The notes: generated by a model not told the origin, from the sequence alone. Shown: positions 34,407 to 43,652, counted from the first letter of the stretch. The stretch: DNA of 64,000 nucleotides from an uncultured Eubacteriales bacterium (GCA_900542295.1 UQNJ01000004.1:62001-126000); one strand, 5' to 3'. Numbers and translations: made by a program.

Positions 34407-35258
34407 ATGAGAATATCTGCCGCAATGCTTGCCGGTCTTCTTCTGATAATGTTATTTACAGGATGCGGAGAAAATGATGATATCCATGTTATTTCCAGAG
34501 AAAGCGGCTCGGGTACGAGGGAGGCGTTTATACAGCTTACTAAAATAAAACAGGATGGTTGTGACAATACGACGATTACTTCAGAGATAACTTCTTCTGC
34601 TCTCATATCAATAAAATCAGTGGAGGATGATGAAAATGCCATAGGATACACTTCAATGGGGACCCTTAAAGGAAATGTTAAGCCGGTAAAAATAGGCGGA
34701 GTTTCCCCGACAGCGGAAAATGTTGCAGACGGGAGTTATCCTATAGCCAGAAAGTTTAATATAGTATTTAAAGAGCCTCTGAACTATGAGACTGCCGGAT
34801 TTGTAAAATTCATCCTGGATAAAAAGGGAGAAAAAATAATAGAAGAGGAAGGGTATGCTTGCAGCGACAATAAATTTAATGAAAAGAACATCGAATATCA
34901 GAATAAAGAACATGGCAAAAAAAGAATTGTAATAGCGGGCTCAACTTCAATTGCACCTCTTATGGAGACTCTGGCAGAAGAATATATGAAGATAAATCCT
35001 CATATTCGTATAGAAATACAGCAGTCCGGGTCGTCAGCAGGGATAACTTCAGTTACAGAGGGGGCTTGTCATCTTGGAATGGTTTCACGCGAGCTTACGG
35101 AAGAAGAACGGGTTAAGGGGATAAAATCCGTAACAATGGCCATAGATGGTATAGTAGTGATAGTAAACCCTGAAAATCCAATAAAAACTTTGACGCTCGA
35201 AGATATCAGGAAGATTTTTATGGGAGAAATAAAAAAATGGGGACTTTTGGAACAGTGA
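34407..35258 (+). CDS. pstS: Phosphate ABC transporter substrate-binding lipoprotein, circularly permuted
   Basis: 283 residues. Lipobox LFTGC (cysteine 20), then directly IHVISRESGSGTREAF, which in ordinary PstS-like proteins lies in the middle, followed by the usual C-terminal half (AIGYTSMGTLKGNVKPV, a helix ending KFILDKKGEKIIEEEGY). After a lysine-rich linker comes what is normally the N-terminal half: IVIAGSTSIAPLMETLAEEY, QQSGSSAGITSVTEGACHLG, IDGIVVIVNPENP and EDIRKIFMGEIKKW, where the protein ends. The halves are thus swapped, which should still give one phosphate-binding cleft. GGGAGGGGG precedes the ATG. pstC and pstA follow. Confidence 0.85.
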   Translation: MRISAAMLAGLLLIMLFTGCGENDDIHVISRESGSGTREAFIQLTKIKQDGCDNTTITSEITSSALISIKSVEDDENAIGYTSMGTLKGNVKPVKIGGVSPTAENVADGSYPIARKFNIVFKEPLNYETAGFVKFILDKKGEKIIEEEGYACSDNKFNEKNIEYQNKEHGKKRIVIAGSTSIAPLMETLAEEYMKINPHIRIEIQQSGSSAGITSVTEGACHLGMVSRELTEEERVKGIKSVTMAIDGIVVIVNPENPIKTLTLEDIRKIFMGEIKKWGLLEQ

Positions 35259-35286
35259 TTTTGAATTTTATAAGGGAAAAAGCAGA

Positions 35287-36135
35287 ATGAAAGAAAAAAT
35301 AATGAAAGTGCTTCTGTTTGTTTCGGCTGCGTTATCTATATGTTCTGCAGCTGCCGTAATTTTATTTCTGCTTTATAAAGGAATTCCTGCAATAAGGGAA
35401 ATAGGGGCGGCAGAATTTATATCGGGAAAGAGCTGGAAACCGACAGAAGGACAGTTCGGAATTTATCCTATGATATTGGGCAGTGCTTATGCGACAGGCG
35501 GCGCCGTGATTTTGGGGGTGGGACCCTCTATATTGACGGCAGTGTTTTTAACATGGTTTTGCTCGAAAAGAGTTTATAAAATTATCAAATTCACAATACA
35601 TGCGATGGCGGCAGTACCGTCTGTGATATATGGGCTTTTCGCATTGATGGTTATAGTTCCTGCCATAGCAGAAGTCACAGGAGGGAGCGGTAAGAACATA
35701 ATAACTGCTTCTGCAACCTTGGCAATTATGATAATGCCAACTGTAATAAGCGTATCGGAAACTGCAATAAGTGCAGTCCCCGGGCAAATTTACAAGGGAG
35801 CACTGGCTCTTGGTGCAACCCACGAAAAAAGTATTTTTGCAGCAGTTATACCTGCTGCAAAATCAGGGTTGACGACAGGAGCTGTTCTTGGAATGGGAAG
35901 AGCTGTGGGAGAGACCATGGCAATAGTTATGGTAGCCGGAAATCAGCCGGCAGTACCTGAATCTCTGTTTTCCGGCATAAGGACTATGACTGCCAATATA
36001 GTGCTTGAGATGGGGTATGCAGAAGATGGACTTCATAGGGAGGCATTGATTGCTACAGGCCTTGTTCTTATGATATTTGTACTTATTGCTGTATTGTCGA
36101 TATCGCTTTTTAAAGAAAGAAGCGGGGCGCTATGA
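35287..36135 (+). CDS. pstC: Phosphate ABC transporter permease PstC
   Basis: 282 residues, six transmembrane helices. PstC landmarks: SGKSWKPTEGQFGIYPMILG in the first extracytoplasmic loop, AVPSVIYGLFAL, and the EAA-type cytoplasmic loop YKGALALGATHEKSIFAAVIP followed by GRAVGETMAIVMVAGN. It forms the inner membrane channel with PstA. The stop overlaps the pstA start by four bases. It follows pstS by 28 bases. Confidence 0.95.
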   Translation: MKEKIMKVLLFVSAALSICSAAAVILFLLYKGIPAIREIGAAEFISGKSWKPTEGQFGIYPMILGSAYATGGAVILGVGPSILTAVFLTWFCSKRVYKIIKFTIHAMAAVPSVIYGLFALMVIVPAIAEVTGGSGKNIITASATLAIMIMPTVISVSETAISAVPGQIYKGALALGATHEKSIFAAVIPAAKSGLTTGAVLGMGRAVGETMAIVMVAGNQPAVPESLFSGIRTMTANIVLEMGYAEDGLHREALIATGLVLMIFVLIAVLSISLFKERSGAL

Positions 36136-37019
36136 GGAAATATATAAAGATGAGCAGAACTCAGAAACAGATATACAATTCCTCGATGAAAAGACAGCAT
36201 AGGGAAGCAAAGTGCATACGATTTTCGGTTTACATTGCTGCCGCAGTGACCTTGACAGTGATGTTCACGCTTCTTTTTCATGTGGCGTATAAAGGAATAT
36301 ACAGTTTGAACTCCAGCGGACTTTTTGAACTTGAATATAACAGCGAAAATTTGTCTATGCTTCCTGCACTGATAAATACTGTAACAGCAACGATACTGAC
36401 ATTGGTGCTGGCAGTTCCGGCAGGTATTTTCGGAGCAGTATATTTGACTGAATATGCATCAAAAGGAAGTATCGTTGTAAAAGTGATAAGGATTGCCGAA
36501 GAAACATTGGCGGCTACACCATCTGTGATATACGGTATATTTGGATACGGGGTGTTTGTAATATCATTGGGGTGGGGTTATACGATGATTTCCGGAGTTA
36601 TAACCCTTGCAATAATGGTGCTTCCTATTGTAATGAGAACTGTCGAGGAGGCATTGCTTGCGGTTCCGAAAACTTATCGTGAAGCAGGTTTGGGGCTTGG
36701 AGCAGGTAAAGCGAGAACTATTTTCGCATTGGTAATTCCCTCTGCAATACCGGGAATTATATCAGGAATATCTCTTGCGGTCGGGAGAATAGTAGGTGAA
36801 TCGGCTGCATTGATTTTCACCGCCGGAACATATCCTGCTTTACCGGATGGTTTGTTTTCATCAACGAGGACATTGGCCGTACATATTTATGCCCTTATGA
36901 ATGAAGGTATGTACGAGAGTCAAGCATATGCGGCAGCTTTTGTATTGATTAGTACAATATTTTTAATAAATGCACTTTCTTACGCACTGATGAAAAAATT
37001 TTTGGAAAACAATTGGTAA
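36132..37019 (+). CDS. pstA: Phosphate ABC transporter permease PstA
   Basis: 295 residues with a basic N-terminal ~30 residues, then six helices. PstA motifs: PAGIFGAVYLTEYASKG, AATPSVIYGIFGYGVFV, and the EAA loop TYREAGLGLGAGKARTIFALV with GRIVGESAALIFTAGT. Overlaps pstC by four bases. The ATPase pstB and the regulator phoU, which normally follow, are missing; the next gene is desulfoferrodoxin. Confidence 0.95.
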   Translation: MRKYIKMSRTQKQIYNSSMKRQHREAKCIRFSVYIAAAVTLTVMFTLLFHVAYKGIYSLNSSGLFELEYNSENLSMLPALINTVTATILTLVLAVPAGIFGAVYLTEYASKGSIVVKVIRIAEETLAATPSVIYGIFGYGVFVISLGWGYTMISGVITLAIMVLPIVMRTVEEALLAVPKTYREAGLGLGAGKARTIFALVIPSAIPGIISGISLAVGRIVGESAALIFTAGTYPALPDGLFSSTRTLAVHIYALMNEGMYESQAYAAAFVLISTIFLINALSYALMKKFLENNW

Positions 37020-37092
37020 TGGAATGATGTTTAATGTTTAAATGAGCTGAGAGGGGGAATAATATACATACAAACATATTAGGAGGTAAGTT

Positions 37093-37461
37093 ATGAAATA
37101 TTTTGTATGTGAACATTGTGGAAATATTATAGAAAAAGTTAATGATGCAGGAGTTCCGGTAGTATGCTGCGGAGAAAAGATGAAAGAGATTGTACCGGGT
37201 TCAGTAGATGCTGCTGTAGAAAAACATGTTCCTGTAGTTACAAAGGACGGAAATACAGTCAAGGTTTTTGTAGGCGAAGTTGAACATCCTATGCTTGAGG
37301 AACATTACATCGGCTGGATAGCTATAGAAACAAAGGAAGGCATGCAGAGAAAAACTCTGAAGGCAGGTCAGAAGCCTGAAGCAATATTTGCTCTTGCAGA
37401 CGGAGATGAACTGGTAGCAGCTTATGCATGGTGTAATCTTCATGGACTCTGGAAAAAATAA
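37093..37461 (+). CDS. dfx: Desulfoferrodoxin (superoxide reductase)
   Basis: 122 residues. The N-terminal desulforedoxin-type iron site is FVCEHCGNII with VVCCGEKM (four cysteines). The catalytic centre II ligands are the histidines in EKHVPVV, VEHPMLEEHYIGWI and the Cys-His pair of WCNLHGLWK. This is a class I two-iron enzyme reducing superoxide to peroxide without making oxygen, as expected of a strict anaerobe. AGGAGG lies upstream. It is followed by a strong terminator. Confidence 0.97.
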   Translation: MKYFVCEHCGNIIEKVNDAGVPVVCCGEKMKEIVPGSVDAAVEKHVPVVTKDGNTVKVFVGEVEHPMLEEHYIGWIAIETKEGMQRKTLKAGQKPEAIFALADGDELVAAYAWCNLHGLWKK

Positions 37462-37479
37462 ACATAAATAATGGAAATT

Positions 37480-37514
37480 ACGGTACTGTCAAAAAGGCAG
37501 TGCCGTTTTTTTTT
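37480..37514 (+). terminator. Terminator after desulfoferrodoxin
   Basis: ACGGTACTG / CAGTGCCGT stem (one wobble pair) and a tract of nine T. Confidence 0.9.
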
Positions 37515-37621
37515 ATAAAAAGCAAGAGAGAAAAGATGGCGCTTATAAGAACCGGATAACTATTTTAATCATATATATGTGTGTATATATAGGTATTGAT
37601 GAGCATGACGTTTTGTGATAA

Positions 37622-37634
37622 GTTTAACTTAAAC
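37622..37634. promoter_or_regulatory. Short palindrome upstream of the ABC-2 type permease gene
   Basis: GTTTAACTTAAAC, two six-base arms around one base, 43 bases before the TTG start. It is an operator candidate only; no regulator gene is adjacent. Confidence 0.3.
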
Positions 37635-37676
37635 ACAAGTAAAGCTTGGTGTCTCAGGTGTGTGGGGGTGATTTGA

Positions 37677-39104
37677 TTGGACAGATATTTATCACTGGTT
37701 TTTTTGTATAACAAAGCAAGTTATAAAAAAATCATATCAGTTGCAGCAGCTATTCCTATAAGCTTTTTGGTCATTTTTCTGATTAAGGTGGGGAATCCTC
37801 TCGAAGCGAATCCATTTATGCTTATGGAAAAGGGTTTCGGAGGAGTTTGGTTTGTTTTGCTGTTTGCTGCCGCGGTTTTTATCGGGCTTACAGCAATAGC
37901 AAATGCATTAAACGGCAAGAAAGCGATGAAAGCAACTCATTCCACTACGGGTTATACCATAAGGAGACTGCGGATATCACCTATTACATCTTATCTTATA
38001 ATTCTTTTTTATTGTCTTATTATGATTCTTATTTTTTGGGGCATAGCGATAGCTTCCCTATATATAATCGGGAAAGTGGGCTTGACCATGGCAGGAGCCG
38101 AAGATTTCAATACTAAGCTGGCATTGGGCTTGCTTAGAACGGAAATCGGTCAGGCGCTGATTCCGATTGCAAATCCCACTATGATAGTTTTTAATTTAAT
38201 TTCCGTGCTGGCTTTGGTTCAGGAGTATGCCAAGTCATGTTATTTGAGCTGGCATAACGGAAGAACATCCTTTGGAGTAATACCTATTATAGTCTTAATG
38301 TGTCTCGTATGGATAAATCTTATTTCAGAAGTATATCTTTTTATGGTAATGATAATAATTGCAAGCTACATCGCAGTTTCTTTTGGTGACGTTATTTTCA
38401 GAGAGAAACGACCGAAGGGTGATCCGTTTAAAGCCAATCAGTATTCAGGAATCATGGATATGAATGAGTTTGAATTTGACAGCAGTACATACGCTCCTGT
38501 AGCAAATACCTTTGCTGAAACGCAGGGACTGAAATCATCTGCCGATAAATTTGACTGCGGAACAGATCCAAAAGAAAGGGAAAGCAAAGTTAAAAAGAAA
38601 AAATTTGACATAGGGCATATCAGGCGCAGGCTTTTGCCTCTTGGAATAAATCTTGAGAGAGCCAACAGCTTGCTGGGTGGATGCATATGTCTTGGTGTGG
38701 CAGAGCACATGCTTTTCTTTTTCACATATAAGAGCAATTTTGACAGAATTACAGAAAGCCTGAAAGGCGTATCACTTGCGCCCGGTATGGAAATGCCTTA
38801 CTTCTGGGATATGCAAAAAAACACTTATTGGGGCTATATTATAGCTGTTTTGCTTGTTATATTTGTGCAGGCATACTGGAATTATTCATATTATAATAAA
38901 AAGACAAAAAGTGTATATGTTATGAAGAGGCTGCCGGACAAAAAGGAGTACATGAGAACTGTTTGGGGAGCTCCTTTTGTAGAAGCGGCTTGTATATTGG
39001 GAATTATGATAGTGCATGTATTAGTGGATGCATGTATATATATTTTTGTAACACCGGATATTGCATTTCATGCAGATTACATGTCAAAGATGTTTCCGTT
39101 TTAA
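37677..39104 (+). CDS. Multi-spanning membrane protein, probable ABC-2 type permease partner
   Basis: 475 residues, starting at TTG (37677) with GGGGGTG six bases upstream. About eight to nine hydrophobic segments, among them IISVAAAIPISFLVIFLI, WFVLLFAAAVFIGLTAIANA, YLIILFYCLIMILIFWGIAI and YIIAVLLVIFVQAYW, with a long polar cytoplasmic stretch (residues ~245-310, rich in lysine and aspartate) in the middle. I do not recognise a specific family; its position directly before an ABC ATPase suggests it is that ATPase's membrane partner. Nothing in the sequence gives the substrate. Confidence 0.7.
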   Translation: MDRYLSLVFLYNKASYKKIISVAAAIPISFLVIFLIKVGNPLEANPFMLMEKGFGGVWFVLLFAAAVFIGLTAIANALNGKKAMKATHSTTGYTIRRLRISPITSYLIILFYCLIMILIFWGIAIASLYIIGKVGLTMAGAEDFNTKLALGLLRTEIGQALIPIANPTMIVFNLISVLALVQEYAKSCYLSWHNGRTSFGVIPIIVLMCLVWINLISEVYLFMVMIIIASYIAVSFGDVIFREKRPKGDPFKANQYSGIMDMNEFEFDSSTYAPVANTFAETQGLKSSADKFDCGTDPKERESKVKKKKFDIGHIRRRLLPLGINLERANSLLGGCICLGVAEHMLFFFTYKSNFDRITESLKGVSLAPGMEMPYFWDMQKNTYWGYIIAVLLVIFVQAYWNYSYYNKKTKSVYVMKRLPDKKEYMRTVWGAPFVEAACILGIMIVHVLVDACIYIFVTPDIAFHADYMSKMFPF

Positions 39105-39124
39105 ATAATTAAGGAGGAGAAGAC

Positions 39125-39847
39125 ATGATTGAGGTAAAAAATGTATCAAAAAAATATAAAGAGAAAACAGCTCTTTCAAACTGTAATATAGAAATTCCCA
39201 AGGGTCAGGTGATAGGTTTGTTCGGTTCTAACGGAGCAGGAAAAACCACGTTGATGAAATGTATAATGGGATTTCTGACTTTTGAGGGTGAGATTACACT
39301 TGATGGCCGAAAAATTGATGAAAGCAATATTTCAAAGCTGTCCTTTGCCACCGGTGACCATTCCTTCTTTCCGTCTGTTACGGCAGATGATCACAAGGGA
39401 TTTTATAAGATGCATTTTCCTATGTTCAATGAAAAAAGATACGATGCGCTGATGGAATTCTTTGAGCTGCCTACCAATAAAAAAATCAGTGAGTTCAGTC
39501 TTGGAATGCAGAATCAGTTTGAAGTTGTTCTGGCAATCAGCCAGGGAGCTGAATATGTGTTTATGGACGAACCCTTTGCAGGCAACGATGTATTTAACCG
39601 GGAGGATTTTTACGAGGTGCTTGTAAGTATATTGACAGAAGAAGAGACGGTAGTTATTTCGACCCACTTGATTGAAGAAATTGCAGATTATGTGGATAGA
39701 GCTATCCTCATAAGAAAAAGCGAGATTATCGATGATTTGAGCGTGGATGATATAAAAACATCAGGGAAATCATTGATTGAAATTGTAAAGGAAAGATACA
39801 ATTACAGAGCAGACCGTATCAGAAAGGCTGTAGATCAAATGAAATAA
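39125..39847 (+). CDS. ABC transporter ATP-binding protein (YtrB-like)
   Basis: 240 residues. Walker A GSNGAGKTT, a divergent signature FSLGMQNQFEVVLA, Walker B YVFMDEPFAGND (the usual DEP-x-xG-LD loop ends in D-V-F) and switch histidine VVISTHLIEEI. The LSxGM-type signature and the C-terminal ~50 residues resemble exporters of the YtrB/EcsA type. AAGGAGGAG precedes the ATG. It forms a unit with the membrane protein upstream; the frameshifted secreted protein gene lies 43 bases after it. No GntR regulator, often found with YtrB genes, is present. Confidence 0.88.
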   Translation: MIEVKNVSKKYKEKTALSNCNIEIPKGQVIGLFGSNGAGKTTLMKCIMGFLTFEGEITLDGRKIDESNISKLSFATGDHSFFPSVTADDHKGFYKMHFPMFNEKRYDALMEFFELPTNKKISEFSLGMQNQFEVVLAISQGAEYVFMDEPFAGNDVFNREDFYEVLVSILTEEETVVISTHLIEEIADYVDRAILIRKSEIIDDLSVDDIKTSGKSLIEIVKERYNYRADRIRKAVDQMK

Positions 39848-39889
39848 AAGTTAAAAGCAAAGATTATAATGATAAAAGGAGCAGCCATT

Positions 39890-41631
39890 ATGAAAAAATC
39901 TATTGTGATATTGGCGGCAGCCGCAGTTTTTTCTTTAGGAATAACTGTATACGGATGGCTATTTATCGAAAACCAAATAGGAGAGGCAACACTTACTGAA
40001 AAACCGTTACCGGAAATATAGAGGCGGCAGACGGTCTTGATATTTCATTCAAAGCAGATTCGCAGGATAATATGTACTGGATAAACAGTTTTGACTACAG
40101 CAGCGGCAAAAGTAAGTCGTCTTTCAGGCGTGGAAAGTTGAGTTCCGAAGAAGAAGGCAGTGTGTATGATGATATTCGCTTTGCAGGTTGGTCGGACACC
40201 CCTTATTTTATTTGTCTTGACTATGATTTGTTAAACGGCTTGCAGAACAAGAAAATACACTCGTTATATGAAGAAGCTGCCTTAAGAGTAGTGGAGAGCG
40301 GAAAAGAAGAAAAAGGAAGAATACGGGTTAAAGATTATCTTGATTTTTATCCTGTTAGCTTTAGCTTTGCCTTTGAAAATAAGATGATAAATTCAGACAA
40401 TGCCCTTATAGGACTTAAGGTTTATGATGAAAAGGGAAAACTTTCACCGGAGACTGCAGCTGATTATGATGAGGATGTATATCTGCATTCGGTTTTTAAC
40501 GATGTCTTTAAAATCCCTGTAATCGACAATGAGTATCACGAATATAAGGTCTTAAAGGATGAAAATTACGACAATAGGACAGAATTGCCGTATAAAGTGG
40601 AGATTGAAAAGGCATCTGGTGACGGTGAGGATTTTTATGAATTTGACCCTATATTAGTTTTTCAGGAGGAAGATATAAAAGACGGGAGAGAGTGGATTCA
40701 TCCCGATACTGCAAAGACGCTTAATTCCGGAGATGGGAAAGATGGGAGCGGCACCGGGCATATTCTTAAAAACCGGATTCTTTTTGCTGTTAATAACAGG
40801 ACTGCAAAAGGAGAAGTTGCGGATGTTTCTCAGATAAGAGACGGTTATGGGATTTATGAGCTTCCTGTTGATATGTCGACTACCAGAATCAAGTATATAG
40901 GGCGAAGACCTGTATCGGTGCCTAATCCGTGCCCTCTGCCCGATATGCTGAAAATGGTTTATCCGCTGGATACGGAGGCGGAATATATTGAAATGAGTCT
41001 TTCGTATGACCACAGATATTTAGCCGTATTTTTCATTAAAGAGGGGACATACTTTGTGGATATTGTCGATGCTGACACATGGAAATCACAAGGTGCGTTC
41101 GAAATGTTTACGGAATCGGAAAAGATTTCTTATACATGGGGCAGAGACGGAAGTCTGGCAGTAACAGATCATGATGATAATATAGTGATTTTTGAAAGAA
41201 CGGAAGATTTGAGCAGCCCGTATAAGACTCTTTATAAAGGTGAGATAGGGGGCAATTTTGATGAAGCGTTCTTCGACTGTGATATGTTCGTAAAAGAAAA
41301 TTCTTATTCACAATTCAAGTGTAATGTAGCCAGAGGTTTATATGTTGCCGTGAAAGACGGGAAGGCAGCTTTAGTTCAGAATATACTTGTAGGAAGCGGA
41401 GAAAACTCCATAAGAACTCCGGCACTTGAATGTGCTGTCATAGATAAAGGTGGGGCGGTATATCGAGGAAGACTCGAAAGCAGCATAACAGATATAGATT
41501 ATAATATAAATGATGATGAGGTTAAAGAAATCAGGGATATTCTGGTAAGTCAGGCTAAAACGCAGTCTGAAATTGCAAAGCATATGATAACTCCTGTAAG
41601 AAATGAAAACCGTGCAGAGTGGAAAGATTGA
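39890..41631 (+). pseudogene. Large secreted or membrane-anchored protein split by a -1 frameshift in an A tract
   Basis: The ATG at 39890 (AAAAGGAG upstream) opens a signal-like helix (IVILAAAAVFSLGITVYGWL) and runs to TAG at 40021. From about 40000 a second frame continues without interruption to 41631. The two join if GAAAAACC at 39998-40005 had one more A: the first frame reads ATLTEK then PLPEI-stop, the second reads KTVTGNIEAADGLDISF. The rejoined protein would be about 580 residues: a membrane anchor, then a beta-rich extracytoplasmic domain with many aromatic and acidic residues and a WD-like segment around MSLSYDHRYLAVFF. No known family recognised. It follows the ABC genes and may be part of their complex. 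Sequencing error, phase variation, decay or ribosomal frameshifting are all possible. Confidence 0.7.
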
Positions 41632-41689
41632 AAAAAGAAAATGCAGCGTAGCTTCAAAAGTTTCTCTTTTGATTTAAAGCGATTAAGCG

Positions 41690-41720
41690 TTGACTTTTTT
41701 TGAGGGGGGGGGGTTATACT
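41690..41720 (+). promoter_or_regulatory. Promoter with a G10 tract in the -35/-10 spacer
   Basis: TTGACT (41690-41695), then T6-G-A-G10-T, then TATACT (41715-41720); the spacer is 19 bases, or 18 if TTATAC is taken as -10. Ten consecutive G (41704-41713) occupy the spacer. Loss or gain of G residues would change promoter spacing and thus strength. Confidence 0.65.
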
Positions 41721-41756
41721 TATAGCAAAATAACTTTTAAAAGGAGACAGGGACCG

Positions 41757-42383
41757 ATGAACAAGAAGAAAACAGCGATAATTTTAATAATTATAATAGT
41801 TTTGTCTGCTGGTGCTTACTTTGGAGTAACATATTTCCTCGATAGAGACTTGGAACAGCAGGAAAAGGAACTGGAGATGCTTAAGCAGGAACAGGTGGAA
41901 ACTAAAAGTGGTCAAGTTATTGAAACAGAGCTCTGTAACTTTGAGGACGGAGAGTTTTTCGTAAAAATTCCGTCGAGCTTTACACAGATGACACAGGAAA
42001 TGATGGCTCAGAAGTACCCTTCAGGCAATCTTCCTACTTATGTATTTTCCAATGAAGATGGAACTGTAAATGTGGTTCTTAATGTGACCGGTGATTCTAT
42101 GAAGGATGATGATATAGAAGATTTTATTAAAACTGTTTCCGCTCAAGTAGCCGGCGATTCCGATAAAGTGAAAACATCTGTTTATGAGAAAAGCGGACAT
42201 AAAATAGGCTTCGTTGAAATGGTGACACCTGCTAAGGATACTGATATATATAACAGGATGGCGGTATTTACGGTAGGGGGAGAGATGAGAATAGTTTCGT
42301 TTAACTGTACTGTACAGCTGCAAGAGGAATGGCAGCCTGTGGGTGAGTTTATTGTAGAATCTCTACATTTTCCGGCAGAATAA
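41757..42383 (+). CDS. Membrane-anchored protein with a possible PsbP/DcrB-like domain
   Basis: 208 residues from the ATG at 41757 (AAGGAG ten bases upstream). One N-terminal helix (AIILIIIIVLSAGAYFGVTYF), then an acidic coiled stretch (DLEQQEKELEMLKQEQVE), then a domain beginning FEDGEFFVKIPSSFTQMT with NLPTYVFSNEDGTVNVVLNV and ending VGEFIVESLHF. This pattern recalls the PsbP/DcrB fold found in many small Gram-positive surface proteins, but I give it low weight. Expression is probably set by the poly-G promoter directly upstream. Confidence 0.65.
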   Translation: MNKKKTAIILIIIIVLSAGAYFGVTYFLDRDLEQQEKELEMLKQEQVETKSGQVIETELCNFEDGEFFVKIPSSFTQMTQEMMAQKYPSGNLPTYVFSNEDGTVNVVLNVTGDSMKDDDIEDFIKTVSAQVAGDSDKVKTSVYEKSGHKIGFVEMVTPAKDTDIYNRMAVFTVGGEMRIVSFNCTVQLQEEWQPVGEFIVESLHFPAE

Positions 42384-42410
42384 ATTTATATTTCAGGCAT
42401 AAATTAAAAG

Positions 42411-42486
42411 CGGCAGCCAAAGGTGATATGCCCCATCTTTACTGGACAAACCGGTAAGGAGAGTATATATCAAGGCTGCCGTTTTT
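42411..42486 (+). terminator. Large structured terminator, or small RNA, between convergent genes
   Basis: CGGCAGCC (42411-42418) pairs with GGCTGCCG (42474-42481), followed by TTTTT. Nested inside are GATAT (42425-42429) / ATATC (42467-42471) and CTTTACTGG (42437-42445) / CCGGTAAGG (42451-42459) with an ACAAA loop. A 70-base three-stem structure is more than a plain terminator needs. Confidence 0.65.
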
Positions 42487-42509
42487 CTATATATTTACAT
42501 ATTACATAT

Positions 42510-43397
42510 CTACAGTTTTATGTCACCTTCAGCAAGAATCACGCCGCTTCCGCCTACTTTTACAGAGCATTCTTCTGTCGAAGCGGCTTCTATGTGGCTC
42601 AGGATCACAGAAGGTCTTTCCATTTTTTCACCTTGAACAAACTTGCAGTCATCACCGCTATTTATAAAGCCGTTTAAATAACCATAATAAGTAAGGGCAC
42701 CGTTTGAAGTTCCTGTAGCAGCTTCTTCGTCTATATCGTATAACGGAGCAAAATTTCTCACATGACAAGTCACGCCTTCTGCTGAATCGGTGGTGAAAGC
42801 ATGTACTCCTACTACTTCATACTTTTCGGAAAGCTTTGAGAGCGCAGGAAAATCAGGAGAAATTGCTGATAGAGAACTTCTGTCGGCTACAGGCATCATT
42901 ATGTCGGGAAGTCCTGTGGAAATCATCTGAGGGGTCAGAGTCACTCCTTTTTCGACCTGCTCGTCGTAGTCGAGCCCCATTATTTTATAGAGTTCTGTAA
43001 GTGCAGGTTTATCCTGTATTTCGTTGATTTTGACAGGCAAAGCCATATCCATAAGAACAAAGCCGTCTTTTATATCTATATTAAGATCCCCGGCAAGAGT
43101 ATGATTTATATAGCTGTTGTTGTCATGTATGTATCCTCCGTAAAGCAGAGCCTTAAAGGAGCCTATAGTGGCATGACCGCAAAGATCAACTTCTGCAGCC
43201 GGCGTGAAATAACGGATGTTAAACTCTTTGTCATTTAATCTTTTTATAAAAGCTGTTTCTGAATAACGAAGTTCTGCTGCTGCTTTTACCATTATATCAT
43301 CGGCAGGAAAATCGGCGCCATCAGGCAGAATGACTACTCCGGCAGGGTTGCCTCCGAAGAGTGTTTCCGTAAACGCATCTACAATATAAAATTTCAT
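42510..43397 (-). CDS. PhzF-family isomerase/epimerase
   Basis: 295 residues from the ATG at 43397, with AAAGGAGG eight bases upstream (an earlier in-frame ATG overlaps this). PhzF landmarks: FYIVDAFTETLFGGNPAGVV, the catalytic glutamate in ELRYSETAFI, IRYFTPAAEVDLCGHATIGS, and the second-half signature DIDEEAATGTSNGALTYY. The fold is that of diaminopimelate epimerase. The substrate is unknown and no phenazine genes are near. It is a single-gene unit. Confidence 0.93.
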   Translation of the reverse strand: MKFYIVDAFTETLFGGNPAGVVILPDGADFPADDIMVKAAAELRYSETAFIKRLNDKEFNIRYFTPAAEVDLCGHATIGSFKALLYGGYIHDNNSYINHTLAGDLNIDIKDGFVLMDMALPVKINEIQDKPALTELYKIMGLDYDEQVEKGVTLTPQMISTGLPDIMMPVADRSSLSAISPDFPALSKLSEKYEVVGVHAFTTDSAEGVTCHVRNFAPLYDIDEEAATGTSNGALTYYGYLNGFINSGDDCKFVQGEKMERPSVILSHIEAASTEECSVKVGGSGVILAEGDIKL

Positions 43398-43652
43398 ATC
43401 GGGCCTCCTTTTGTCAGCAAATTTCAAAAATCAATGTTGTCATATAATTGTTATATATCAAAAGTATATTGCAAAATGAAAAATATATCAAGGAATATTT
43501 GACTGCTGCACCATACAGAAGCATAATGTCTGATTTAGATATATGAAAATGCAATGCTTTATTTTTGAGGTATGTCATGATATAATAATACATAAGTATA
43601 AATATTTAAGTTAAGTCAGATGTCGTTTCGTTTAAAAGCAAGAGGTACTGTT

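Noticed and set aside
42455..42475. A GGAGAGTA string like the start of tetrahydrofolate riboswitches
   Set aside because: The rest of the consensus is missing and the site is at the 3' ends of two convergent genes, not in a leader.
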